From assembly GCF_041146795.1 (NCBI RefSeq), contig NC_135185.1, positions 29,323,529 to 29,387,528 of the forward strand: a DNA stretch of 64,000 bases, written 5' to 3'. The position numbers and the translations under genes are program-made. The stretch is from Maylandia zebra. Its lineage: Eukaryota; Chordata; Actinopteri; Cichliformes; Cichlidae. Positions 49,541 through 60,784 of this stretch are shown here, in pieces. The notes under the pieces were generated by a model, which did not search any database, had not been told where the DNA came from, and worked only from the letters and a program-made list of their open reading frames with translations. Every line of letters begins with the position of its first letter. Position 1 is the stretch's first letter.

Positions 49541-49557
49541 CTCCTGGATAGACCATC

Positions 49558-49663
49558 ATGAACCGGTTTAATCAACCAGGCAGTCACAGGACTCTGCCGT
49601 TCACCCGGACATCGCACCTTGGAACATGCAAACAAGACCTGGAAAGAGATTCAGGCTTCTCAG
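49558..49663 (+). CDS. cipc: cipc coding exon 1
   Basis: 35 codons plus one base, from ATG (ATC before it, purine at -3) to a GTTTGA donor. The end encodes Asp-Ser-Gly-Phe-Ser, continued in the next exon. Confidence 0.88.
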
Positions 49664-52134
49664 GTTTGATTTGCTTACATTCAAAAAAAAACTAGCATGC
49701 TTTTTAAGTCTTGTGATTGTGCAAAATATTCTTGATTTTGTCTGAAAGAACACGTGTCTTGACCTGGGATATAATTAGCCTTTATATAATTACAAATAAT
49801 GTCTATCAGTTCATGAACAAGGTCGACCCTAATCAAATGTGGAGATCTAGGTCACATTTTCTATGTAGGTTATTTACAGTATGGGGGTTGACCTGAATTT
49901 GATTTAGCCCTTCACATTAAGATGATAGTATCCTTTTTCAGACACGCTACAGATATTTATCTACATCTGCCACTGTTTTCATACAGCTAATGTTTTTCCA
50001 CACAGAGCAGAAGCCTTTCTTTTAAACATGATGAGCCTCATATATGTGTCGTGTTGTCCTCTCAGATGCTAGCTCGGAGTACCTCAGCACAGTCGAAGTG
50101 ACTGACTCTGAAGATGCAGCAAGAAATGGGTCAATAGTCAGCCAGGAGCCAACTGGTCCACAGGTGGCTGTGATGGGAGGTTCATACACTGGACTGTCTC
50201 CAATGATCATCATGAACAACTTCGTGTTAAAGCAGGTAAAATATTTCAATATTTGTCTGAACAGACTACTGTGTATTTCATTACTCTTAGAGTGTTTTAT
50301 TGCTATATTGTCTTTGAGCTTTAGTGCTCAATGGAGCATTGTTTGGCTCAGAGTGTTTTGTACTCTGAACTTTTAGAGAAATTAGTTAAAAGCTTAATTT
50401 TGGATGGAGTTTATTAACTCAAATTGAGCATTCAGATCTGTCTGTGCATGTTGTGGGTAATGTTGTGTTTTAACACTTTCCTTAGACTGTGTATGATCTG
50501 GGGCTGGGCAGTTTTCTTTATAATTCAATTGTGCTATCCTCTGAGATCAGCAAAAGTGATATCAATGCTGCTGAATTGGTGGTGGGTTAATGTGCACTCA
50601 CTGAGGTAATAATATCCACTCCCAGTAAGTCATACTTTGTACCCCAAACACACCAAAAGCAATAATGCTACTGTTTGATGATGATTCAGCCTTCCATAAT
50701 TAGAGTTTATAATAGAACAGTTATTAGCTGAACAGTGAAAACATTATTACATCATTACCTATAGCTGCCTCTCCTTTAAAAAAAAAAAAAAAACTTTTGG
50801 GGGGGGGGGGCTACAATCCTCCTAAGTTGTTCAGTCTGTGTTTACTTGTGTAAAATCTCTCACCACTCTACACAAAGCTCTCACCACACACAGTGGCCTC
50901 TTTCACCGACAAACACACACATACACCCACAAAAGTTGAAAGCGTGAGATAAACAGCGAACCCGGCAAGCACTCACATGGAGCTCTCGTTTAAATAAAAC
51001 CAACAGATATAAACACCCTCTGTTTTGTCTCACTTTGATATTATGATGATGGTTCAGTGTAGCAGGTCCTCCCCCTAACACACAGACACACTTAAGTCAT
51101 TCATCCATTTCAAAGTGGAAGAGAGGCCTCTCAAGTATCTTATTATAATGCAGAGATGCCAACAGCAGAACTAACCAGACACATTAAATGTAATATAAAT
51201 GGAAGCTTGACAATCCCTGAGATCATCGACTATAACCCTGTAACTCTGTCATGCACTTTATGTTTAACAGCTACCATATTATAGATAGTATAAGAAATGT
51301 TTTATAACATTAAAGGTCTGTTTGTTTGTTTGTTTTCTTATTTTCTAGCAATCATCCACAGCTCCAGCAGAAAAACAGTGGAACTTTCCTTCACCATTGG
51401 AAATAATGCCTCAGTCACAAGTGGTTCTTCTTCAACCCATGCTATCAAATGACAACAACAGCTCTCCTAAGACTGGCTCTGAAAACACACGTCAGTCAAA
51501 AAGCTACATGCCCATCCTCAAATCATATCCCAAAATTGCCCCGCATCCCATGGACACACCCACTAAGAGGGTAGGATCCTCAAGGGTGAGGGGGAGTACA
51601 GCAGCAGGATATAACCAGCGACAGAGGAGGCATCATCATGGCCACAGGGTGTACAGCACCCCCAGCCCCCTGTCAGCACTGCAGATGACAGCCCAAACCA
51701 CATCCAACTTTGAAGCACCAACAAACCAAGCACAGAGTCAAGAGCAGCTTATCAAGTCTTTTCCCTCACAGGTAGGAACCAGCTCCCTGCCCTCCTACAC
51801 AGATGAATTTAGGACTCTAGCAGGAGACAACAGGATGCTTGATGACGAATTCGAGGATGAGGACTCGATGCGCACTAATAAGGAGAAGCGCTTCAGCAAT
51901 ACCTACAACATACTCAACAAGTCCGGCTTGCTGGGGATCACCATGCGCACAAAGCAGCTGATCAAAGAGAATAAGCGCACCCAAGACCAGCTGCAGCAGC
52001 TTCAGGAGCAGACGACTCTGCTGCTGGAGGCTCTGAGCAGTGGAAACCCACAACTCTGGACTAAACTCCAGCTTTCTCTCCAGGACACAGAAAAGGAACA
52101 GTGGGGGGCGAAACCGCAGAGCATCCTAGCTTAA
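49558..52134 (+). CDS. cipc: CLOCK-interacting pacemaker (CIPC), full gene
   Basis: Three coding exons (49558-49663, 50066-50235, 51349-52134) join in frame to 353 residues; human CIPC has 399. Residues 31-50 carry the conserved motif around DSGFSDASSEYLSTVE, which spans the first splice junction, followed by an acidic stretch. Residues 77-92 hold LSPMIIMNNFVLKQ, a second conserved block. The middle is low-complexity and Ser/Gln/His-rich. Residues 276-338 form the conserved C-terminal region with a Gln/Leu-rich coiled coil at about 291-320, matching the CLOCK-binding part of the mammalian protein. The product is a nuclear repressor of CLOCK-BMAL1 transcription. Teleosts often have two cipc copies; which one this is cannot be told. 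Confidence 0.92.
50066..50235 (+). CDS. cipc: cipc coding exon 2
   Basis: 170 bases between a CCTCTCAG acceptor and a GTAAAA donor. Ends in phase 0 after the conserved FVLKQ. Confidence 0.92.
50236..51348 (+). other. cipc: cipc intron 2
   Basis: 1.1 kb, GT...AG. It holds an A16 run at 50778-50793 followed by a G12 run at 50799-50810, which may be length-variable or assembly-sensitive. No coding content. Confidence 0.8.
51349..52134 (+). CDS. cipc: cipc coding exon 3 (C-terminal)
   Basis: A TTTTCTAG acceptor starts the exon in phase 0, 16 codons before the first Met in this frame (51397). It ends at TAA and carries the disordered middle and coiled-coil end of the protein. Confidence 0.93.
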   Translation, partial: QSSTAPAEKQWNFPSPLEIMPQSQVVLLQPMLSNDNNSSPKTGSENTRQSKSYMPILKSYPKIAPHPMDTPTKRVGSSRVRGSTAAGYNQRQRRHHHGHRVYSTPSPLSALQMTAQTTSNFEAPTNQAQSQEQLIKSFPSQVGTSSLPSYTDEFRTLAGDNRMLDDEFEDEDSMRTNKEKRFSNTYNILNKSGLLGITMRTKQLIKENKRTQDQLQQLQEQTTLLLEALSSGNPQLWTKLQLSLQDTEKEQWGAKPQSILA

Positions 52135-53288
52135 AATATGTACGGACATAATCAGTAGTCCTGAATCTGGAGACGAGGATTAATCAGGAGGCCACAGGGG
52201 GATTTAATAAATGTGGATAAATTGTGTTAAATATACTCTTGAACTAAACTTTAAGCTTTCAGACCTTTATCAGTAGGCTGTAGGTATTAATCACTTTCTG
52301 CAGCAAAGTTTAGAAATTAGACAGTTTTGGAGCAGCTGGTTGGATATAAAACTAAAGGTCTGTCTCATATTGCATGTTGTTGTTCCGACGACATCAGAAT
52401 TGATATTACTCCAGGACCGTCACTTCAAACGACCGGTCACATTGTTGGGATGCAGTAGCTCTGCAACTTCGTGATAAAGGATTGTGAAAAACCAGCAGAA
52501 GTGATATGGGAAGTCAAAAGCTATTTTCAGCCGCTCCATTGTCACAAGGGTCCCCACAGTGGGTAGTTCCACATGTTTGATTTGGCAGAGTTATTATTCC
52601 AGATGCAACCCTAAAGGGGATTTCTGTCTCCAACCTAAATATCATTACGGAGTTGGAGAATGGGAATTCAGAAAATGTGACATAAAGAGCAAGAAAGTCT
52701 GTATAGATGATATATCAGGGTAGATGAATAGGTTATATTCAGTCATATAGTGCTGATCTGCCCAGCCAAACATCTTCACAGGATGGCAGTAATTATATTT
52801 GCTGCTTGTGGTGACATTTCCTATACTTCTTACCCTTAGCAGTGTCAACAGTGACTGGGCTAGTAGAGCAGAAGATATCATTGGCATGCTTAACAAGCGT
52901 TTGTGTTTTTGCTCTCAGTCCCAGAAGAGGAAGGCAAAAATTTGCACTGCTGGTTTAAGCTTAGGCAATGAAACTACATAGCTACATTTATGGGGAAAAG
53001 GGGGGTTGCAGTTGTAGTTTTAACTGCATGTTAGAAAAGGGCAGAGTCATTTGCTCTTTTTCTCTTAGTTGCACAGTCGTGACGCAATAATGTGATCGGT
53101 CCACAGACACTAAAACGCTGACATCAGATCGTGCTGAGGTCGAAGCAGCCGTTCTTATGAGATGGGAGTTAGGAAGCATGCTTGTATTTCGAACCCTTGC
53201 CTATAATGAATTTTCTTGCCTCTTCTGTTTCAAAATAGCAAGTATCACTTGCAATAGGGCTATGGCTTCTGTGTCAAACTCCTAAGTG

Positions 53289-53582
53289 TAGGGATGCACT
53301 GATTGTGAAGTACTGACACCAGTGTTTAGCCGATAGCCCAGGCTGATACGTTTTTATTTTTCTCTTTGTTTTGTTGAAAAGTTGCAAATGTTTAAAATTC
53401 TTTCATACTTTGTCACGCTACCTTTTCTCATTAAAACCAGCTCAAAATTGATGGCACACTGTAGATAAACACTGGCCTCTCACTTTGATAAGTGTTGTCT
53501 TACGTGCTGAGAAGCCAGTGGTCATCCACATGATTGATTTCAGTTCGTAATGATGTTCGGTCAATATATCGGTGCATCCCTA
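53289..53582. mobile_element. Old hAT MITE
   Basis: The ends read TAGGGATGCACTGAT on one side and, inverted, TAGGGATGCACCGAT on the other, so 14 of 15 terminal bases match. The 294-bp length without coding potential is that of a MITE. Flanking octamers CCTAAGTG and CTTGATTG agree at five of eight positions, consistent with a decayed 8-bp hAT duplication. It is a different family from the insert at 17 kb. Confidence 0.75.
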
Positions 53583-54025
53583 CTTGATTGCATTAATGCA
53601 TGCCTTACAGCACATACAAAGACACATGGGGTTTACTCCTTATACGTGGCATGAATGTTGCTAGTGTGGAGAAAGTATGAGGGTTATTTACTTCTTAGAT
53701 CAAATCCATCTTTCATCTTTAGTCAGCAGGTTCCTGTGATCTTTGTTTTTCTTTATCCTTTATTTCTAAACTGGTAAATCAAACTGATAGAGCTGATGCA
53801 TCTTTTGTAGGAAGTGTCTTTTCAAACGGTGTCTGATTCACAGAGAGTTCAGATGGCTTGCTAAATCGTAACAGTTTGTTTTTCGTTTAATGGAAGTTTA
53901 TTTGGTGTCAGTATTATTTATTTGTAATGATGTTTCTGACCAAGACTAAAGTTGTGTGAATACTGTAAACAGAGATTATTGCACGGATTTGGCCAGTTCT
54001 GGTAAAGTAAGCTTCTTTTTTTTTT

Positions 54026-54044
54026 ATTATTATTATTATTATTA
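54026..54044. repeat. (ATT)n microsatellite
   Basis: About six ATT units after a T run. Confidence 0.85.
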
Positions 54045-54766
54045 AATAGAAACTTCATACCTACAGCTTGTAGCAGGTGATGTGCTGTAGCTATATAACT
54101 GTGTTGCCTTTGGATTTGTTGCTCTCATGTTCATTCCTGCTTTAATTTTTGCTTATTATTTAGTATTAATTTAAACTTTAAAACAATGAAGTGGGCTTGT
54201 TTTGTTTCATTTCTCAGATTTCTGAGTTGCCTCTAAACATAAGCATAAGATAATGTGAATATAAATGTTTATCAGAAGCCCTGCACCTCTTTCTTTTTTT
54301 TTTTTTACCGGTAAGTTAATGTTGTATGTTATGTCGATGCTTGAGCAGCTAAGATTTCTTTATTTCTTTTTGAGCTTAATTTGGGAGAAAGTTTAATATA
54401 CTTAAGGGTTTCCAAAGATTTATTCTTCTTTGAAGTTGTATAACCACCCACAGTGTGGTTAGATAATGCATTCAAAGTTACAGTATAGAAATCATAAGCA
54501 CAAGTTAAATATTAAGTCTAGGTTCACTTTGATTTGTTTTCAGGACCACGATTTGCATACCCCAACATTAGTAATTAACCTGAATATTAAAAATGAATCA
54601 AAAGCAGTCTTGGTTTTAAAAGGGCAAAAGGAGGGTGGCAAATTATTACAGTTTGGATACTTTTTTTTTTTCTGATATTGTCAAGTGTGCTTTGTGTAAA
54701 ACTGTTGGAAGACCAGTGTGTCATTATTAAAGACAATAATTAATCACTTGCTGTGATTTGAATACT

Positions 54767-54772
54767 TTTATT
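54767..54772 (-). terminator. zdhhc22: Candidate zdhhc22 polyadenylation signal
   Basis: AATAAA on the - strand, about 0.92 kb downstream of the zdhhc22 stop codon and only 36 bases from the candidate cipc signal on the other strand. Confidence 0.4.
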
Positions 54773-55693
54773 GGTATAACAGGAATAGACAAAATATCTC
54801 TAGAAAGTATACTTATTGAAACCCAAAACCTGTTCGACATGAGCAGTGTATTTGTAGCTGGAGTCACAGAATAACAGTGAAAAGTCCTTAATAATAATAT
54901 TATTATGCAGAGCGCCTTATTATTAGCAGTGTCGTGAATACCTCATCTTTGGGGTCAGCTATAAGCAAATAAGAAATGACTTTATGGCACATTGTGAATA
55001 ATAACCCTGGATAATCGAATATTAATCATCTTCCCCACCCATTTTCCAAAGGAGCATTCCCTCTTCACACTGCCTGAGTCACATTACTTTGAGTAGAGTA
55101 CATCAGGCTAAACATGTAATTGTCACAACAGTATTGTCAAGCCCGGCAGTTTATGCTGCAGACAAACGGCTTCTTTGTCTGATAGCCCTTAACGACAAAC
55201 GAGAGTCATTGTCACGAAAACTACCCGGAGTTTCCTGAACGTCGCTTTGTAGCATCTTAATAGGATGTGTGGAAGAATATTGCACTTTGATAATCTCAGA
55301 GCACCGCATGGCACAGGCTGTCAAATAATACAAAATTGCAAAGCTGTGAAGGCATGCAAAGCCATCTTTATATTTTGATGCAAGCGTTTATAGTAGCGTA
55401 AGTAAAACTGCTGGATTCCCAAAAATGACCAACTTATTTGTCTTAATATTGCCTTTTTAAAAAGCTACCTAAAGGATACACTTAGACTACACGCTTATTT
55501 CACATTGCTTGTATGGCTCCTGTCCTTAAAGGAATGTGTGCTAACAGCTATTTCACAGACTATTTGAAACGTCAAAAAGCATCCTCTCTGTGTTCAAAAT
55601 CGTTCCCCACATGGGTCTTTAGACAGCATTTTCTACAACATGTGTCACTTTTTTGATCTGTGAGGAGCTATTGTTACGATATGAGGTTTTTCT

Positions 55694-55971
55694 TCAGTCC
55701 TCTTTATGGGCATCTGCGTCTTCAGAGCACGTCTCTACTGTCTGCACAGGCAGTATAAGACCAAGCATCCAGCGGGTGCCAAAGACGTCCTTGAGGTTAG
55801 CTCTCCAGGGGTTGCAATTCTCTGCAAGTTGCCCTCTCTGCATCTGACACCATGTCTGCCCCCGGGCCACCAGCAGCACCTGCTGACAACAGAAACCTGC
55901 ACACACCAAACCGATGCCCAGCCACACGTACAGCATCAGCACCAGGAACAACTGCAGGCCTGAGATTGTTC
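55694..55971 (-). CDS. zdhhc22: zdhhc22 last coding exon
   Basis: After a CTCCTCACAG acceptor, 278 bases encode the fourth membrane segment (LFLVLMLYVWLGIGLVCAGF) and the cytosolic tail ending His-Lys-Glu-Asp. Confidence 0.92.
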
Positions 55972-56945
55972 CTGTGAGGAGATATTGAGGAGGAGAAATT
56001 ACTGTCGCATATATTATTGTTAGAATGGTGGATGGTTGTAGTAAAGAAAAGAGTATTAAATGAGGTCAGTGTATATACAAGTAATACCTGTTAGCCTGAA
56101 GCTCAGGCAGACTGACCTAAATGCTTAGTTTAAGACCATTTTGATCTCAGTGAAAGCAAATATCATTAGTGTGGCCTAGCTTTGCAAAAGCCCTGCCGCC
56201 GTGCTGTTTTAACCTTCTGTTTGCAAAGGGCATCTAATCAGGACAAAGTTAGCTGAACGTGCATGAACTGAGAGGCTTCGCCAAGATCCAGTTTGTGAAT
56301 CATGCAAACTCTAGCAGACTCCAACAATAAAAATATTGAGTTGTTAATTGGTGTCCCCTCTGCGATATCAGCTTTAATGGAAAACTCACCCATGAAGAAG
56401 TAACCAGTGGAGAACGGGAGAAGAGTCAAAAAGGTCAGGGGGTTCTCAAAAGAGATAGAGTACTCCACTGTTAGAAAGGCCACGCCAAGAACCAAAGAGT
56501 ATAAACATGTGCAGGATGTGTAGATGCAGAACATGATGAAGTAGCGCATGTTTTTGTTGCCGATGCAGTTTCCAGTGAAGAAACAGTGGTGGTCCCTCTT
56601 AAGGATAACCTTCTTGCAAAGTTTGCAGAAGTGACGGCCGTTTAGGAGGTAGTGCGCGTCCACTTTATCTGAGCAGTGAGGTGAACACACTGGAATCACA
56701 GTCTCGTTGGCACTCTCAGCTGGGTATTTAATAGTCATTATGTAGTTCCCTAACGCATTGAACATCAAGAAAAGGAAAATAACTGTATGTAAAACTTTGG
56801 ACCCGTCCAGTGATGTACCCTGACTTGGGAAAATTGTTGGAATGAAGAAGCCAAAGTGAAAAATGAAGGTGACTGCTGTAGCCGTAAAAAAGTACGCAGG
56901 TGCTACAGCGTTGAGAAGTCTCAGTTTTAACATCCGGGTGAACAT
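55694..56945 (-). CDS. zdhhc22: Palmitoyltransferase ZDHHC22, full gene
   Basis: Two coding exons on the - strand (56945-56390 and 55971-55694) give 277 residues; human has 263. Four membrane segments are visible at about residues 14-37, 53-72, 135-157 and 188-212. The cysteine-rich domain with the catalytic DHHC (residues 118-121, in LKRDHHCFFTGNCIGNKNMRYF) lies between the second and third and faces the cytosol. The enzyme transfers palmitate from CoA to cysteines of target proteins; mammalian ZDHHC22 has been linked to BK channel palmitoylation. The first ATG of the exon (56945) lies two bases after the splice acceptor; human aligns with a second Met at 56933, which would give 273 residues. 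The gene is convergent with cipc, as in human. Confidence 0.93.
56390..56945 (-). CDS. zdhhc22: zdhhc22 first coding exon
   Basis: The acceptor CCCACACAG ends at 56948 and the exon starts AT-ATG. The donor is GTGAGT from 56389. It holds membrane segments 1-3 and the catalytic DHHC domain, ending in phase 1. Confidence 0.92.
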
Positions 56946-57269
56946 ATCTGTGTGGGAGCAAAGAACGCAGTTAGCAGTGCAAGTGCAAGTAACTGTAAAC
57001 GTAACTGCGCAGAAGTTTCTGGTCAGTTTGAAATGTTCTTTCTTCTGAAAGCAAAGCACGTTTGTTTGTATCTAATATAACAAGAACAATGACCCAAAAT
57101 GGTCTAAATCACAACTAATGGTCTGTGGAATCATAAATGATTTATCATTTTAAATGGAACATGATAATAAATTGAATAAACTGGCTTGTTTACATCAACC
57201 ACCGCTCTTTCTGTGCACATTATGTTACTTAGTTCAAGTTTATTGTGCTAAAAGTCTGAGCATGCGTAG

Positions 57270-57345
57270 AGAGCTGAACACAGTTGTGGTCAGAGGTTTA
57301 GATTCACTCATCATGGGCATCATACTCCCTTTACAAACCACCTCA
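57270..57345 (+). repeat. Possible Tc1/mariner fragment
   Basis: GTGGTCAGAGGTTTAGATTCACTCATCATGGGC resembles the terminal region of Tc1-like elements known in fishes. No inverted partner or TA-flanked boundary was found. Confidence 0.3.
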
Positions 57346-57448
57346 CGTTGGCTTGTATGGGTGTTTATCCTTTTTTAGGTAAAGGCCCTGATGCTTGCAC
57401 AGTTTTGTGGAGGGAGCAGTACTTCCTGTTTTATAAAATCTGTTCTTG

Positions 57449-57483
57449 CTCTCTCTCTCTCTCTTTTGTTTTTTTTTTTTTTT
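57449..57483. repeat. (CT)n and T tract
   Basis: About eight CT units followed by a run of 15 T. Confidence 0.9.
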
Positions 57484-58673
57484 AATTTACTGCATGGATT
57501 AACTTTTATTCCTTAAAGCAAGGACAAAGTGATGATTTTCCAGTCCTTTTTTTAAATTTAGAGACTATAATCAGACTGAGACAGCCAATCCAGGCACTTA
57601 TTTAGCCGCACTTATTGCTTCTCCAATCAGCACACTATTTTCAGTTGTGCTGACATAATTGGAAAATGGTTTTTCTAATGACTAATCAGGTTTTTAATAT
57701 AACAAACTTGCATTAGGAAACACGAGGTGCCATCAAACACGCATTTGCTGAAAATAGGTCTCTGTATGCAAACACAGGTATTCATGATGAATCACTCTCA
57801 ACACTTTTTACCAATTTCATGTTAGATGCAAACACAAACGTGCAGCCAAAACAGAAGATACTATAGTACAGTTTTAGCAAATAGACAAAACAAATTCTCA
57901 GCTTATGAGGATTGCTAAGTACCTAAAGAATTGGCAGTGCTGTTTGCAATTTAAGGGGCATCAATAGTCTTAATCCAGCAGTAAAGTCATTTACTTGTAG
58001 GGAGATTATTACATTAAGATACTTGAATTAAATAGTAGCAAATTGGAGGGAATGACCCTTCCAAGGACACAGTTTGGTCTGAGGAGAGATCAGGTAGTTC
58101 TTCCTTTCCATTGTGTCCAAGTGCTTGTTCACAGGGGATAACTGTTTAGTTCTATGTCTACTACTGAATGCTCTTTACCTGACAATTTGAAACCCTGAAA
58201 TAAATCACACTGAATCCAAACCATTTACAAAGAGCACAGTGCAGAAATGTGAATAGAAGAGAGAATGTAAGCCTGCCGCTTAGAGTTAAAAACTAATTTC
58301 TGAGCAAAGTGGGGGTGGGGGACTCCCAGGGGCCACTGAGAATAGCAGTAATGTCTTTCCCCTCCCTCTGTCATCGCATAACCTGCAGCACTGAAGGATT
58401 TGCAAATCACAAGATAGCAAACGACGAAAAGGAAAGAGGACGGTCTCGCAGACCAAATTTAAAAGTTGGTCTTTACGTCCCTCATTAGAGGGCATCGACA
58501 CTGTGGATGCTACAGAAAACAGAAAGCATTTATAATATAACTGTAGTTATCCATCTCCTTCGTGTTCTGTTTTCTTTCAGAATTACATTATATCGTTTCC
58601 AGTATGTTAATGATTGCGCCAGTAATGTTATTTGCCCATAATTTCATCTCCATGGCGCGACGCATCTGCCTAC

Positions 58674-58860
58674 CTGCAGATGTCAGAGAGCGGAGGAGCT
58701 GTCCTTTCAGCACTACGGAGCCTCGGAGCTCAGGAGCTTCTTCAAACGCACACAAGAAGGTTTCTTTGAGAGGCACTGACGTCGTTTTTACATCACCACA
58801 TTAACTCCTTTGTCTACCGCCGCCTGCTGGTCCGGATGCGTCTGTGTTCCTCTTTTTCTT
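58674..58860 (-). promoter_or_regulatory. zdhhc22: Probable zdhhc22 promoter and non-coding exon
   Basis: The coding exon has a splice acceptor two bases before its ATG, so an upstream untranslated exon must exist. A CpG-richer island with a good donor at 58674/58673 is the best candidate. The 5' limit is not visible. Confidence 0.35.
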
Positions 58861-60655
58861 CACGTGTCCCTGTTAACAAGACAAAAAAGAAATTTCAACA
58901 AAGCAAAACAAGTATTATTATTTTCACATGGTTAATTCCCCATATTTAAGTCCATATACATCCATTCAAAAAGTATATATTTATATAATAGTACATTTTT
59001 ATAAGATTAATCCTTCACTTTCTTTCCATGTGAACAACTATTATTATTACAGCATGTGAACAGTCTGCAGTGTTTAGGGTCAATGCAGGAAAGAAAGAAT
59101 TCAGTAGGTGGCAATGTATCCTCAGTTATCTGACGTCCCATGCTGTTAGCGTAGAGGTCCATAAGCTAATTTTAGCAATTTCAATAAAATAAGCTTTACT
59201 CACAGGATGTAAGGCAGCTCAATGCATTTGATTTCTTTTGTTAACATGACATGACTCTCACAAACACTCCATACTAAAACACATCTTGTTGTGCAGGAGT
59301 CATAAAGGCATCAATTTTCAACATCTCACAATATAACAGGAAATTATAACTCCATTGGCAAGTCTACATGTTTACCCATCACCCAATGGACCACTATCAG
59401 TCAGGTATTGGCCTCTCCCTGTTACAAACAAATATTCTTTTTATTATTTTGTCTTTATTTAAAGTACAATTAACTTGAGCACTAATACATTTTGCATCAT
59501 ATCTGTTACCAGGTTAAGTCTGAGATAGATCCTCAGTATCCTTAGAGTAATGTCTCTAAAGAGCTTTCATTTCATTACTTTAGTCTAGAGACCTCTCCTT
59601 TAAGGTAACATAAGATTATTGTTAATATTAAATCCTGTCTCGCTGATATTGAGATTTCTTTTTGAAAAGACACCTGTCTGTAAAAACACATACAACATTA
59701 TAAACAGGAGATATTATATGTGTTCATAAAGTAATAAAAGCATGTGCAATAGGGAGCACAGGTAAATAAATATAACCTTTTTAAAATTTTCCTGTGAAAT
59801 ATTAGATTGTAGCTTTAAAATCTTTTGTACCTCATTCCTTCATAGGAACCAAAGTATTTACAAATATTTTTTTCCAATTTCATTGTGAACAAGAGGCAAA
59901 GCCAACAGTGAAATATCCTGTGATCAGAAATTAAACTAAACATAATACGCAACATGCAACATGCAACATTATATTATAATATAATATAATATAATATAAT
60001 ATAATATAATATAATATAATATAATATAATATAATATAATATAAAACATAAACAAGTCAAATATCTTCAAAAATATCATCATCATCAAGAACAATAAAAC
60101 TATTTAAAAGGTTTACTAAATGGTGTGTGGTAAGAGCAACAACCCACTGACAGATGAATAGTGACTGAGTAGTTGTACCCACAAAACAATGCTGTATATA
60201 AAAGTTGTTGTTTTGTATCTACACTTGTGATATATTCTAAAGTTTTTGTAGATTTTTTTTTATAAAGAATGCAAAATATAGAAATAATGATAAATGTATA
60301 TTTTAAAAAAACAAAGTAGCTTTAATTTAATAATGCTTAATTGTTTTCAAATATTTTTCCTTAATATATTTAAAAACATGTATTTTTTAAGTAAAATATA
60401 CATATTTTTCTGTCTTAAATGGAATAAGCCTTTGTATTTGTGGGATGTAAACTGGAGTACGTAAAATTCAGTTTCAGATTACTGTGCATTTGGTGTTCAA
60501 AGTTAACATTAAAAATATATATAATTCATTTAACCACTTAAATCGACCTAGCTAACTTTAAGGTGGATGTCTGGTCAAATATATTTTTATGTAACTTCGA
60601 ATAAAACGAATGAAATTTTGTTGGCATCACCATTGCTTGATGGTCCCTTAACGCC
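58861..60655. other. Intergenic stretch between zdhhc22 and next promoter
   Basis: Very AT-rich, no gene seen. It contains the (ATAAT)n array. Confidence 0.6.
59970..60044. repeat. (ATAAT)n microsatellite
   Basis: About 15 pentanucleotide units, preceded by three ACATGCA units at 59951-59969. Likely length-polymorphic. Confidence 0.95.
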
Positions 60656-60784
60656 TCCAAAGCAGGTGTTTAATTGTTAGACGGCCCCTGCGAAGGTGGG
60701 AGTTCCTCTTGTTTCTTGGCGTTAAAGAAAGATCAGCAGCATCTCTATCACCGCCGGACCTCAGCGATAAGGGAGTTTTATAAG
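60656..60784 (+). promoter_or_regulatory. Possible non-coding first exon of the next gene
   Basis: A CpG-richer island in AT-rich surroundings ends at a strong GTGAGT donor (60785). In human the gene after ZDHHC22, transcribed divergently from it, is TMEM63C, so this could be the tmem63c promoter and untranslated exon 1. No tmem63c coding exon is visible before the window ends, so the assignment rests on synteny. Confidence 0.3.

Larger units (their letters stand above)
52135..54731 (+). other. cipc: Probable cipc 3' UTR
   Basis: No coding content. An ATTAAA at 54726-54731 is a plausible distal polyadenylation signal, giving a 2.6-kb 3' UTR; mammalian CIPC also has a long one. An AATAAA at 52206-52211 could give a short form. 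A hAT MITE lies at 53289-53582 and an (ATT)n run near 54026-54044. Confidence 0.4.
56948..58673 (-). other. zdhhc22: Probable zdhhc22 5' intron
   Basis: The interval between the coding-exon acceptor and a CTGCAG/GTAGGC donor at 58674/58673 on the - strand. It contains a possible Tc1-like fragment near 57270-57345 and a CT/T low-complexity tract at 57449-57483, but no gene. Confidence 0.35.
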
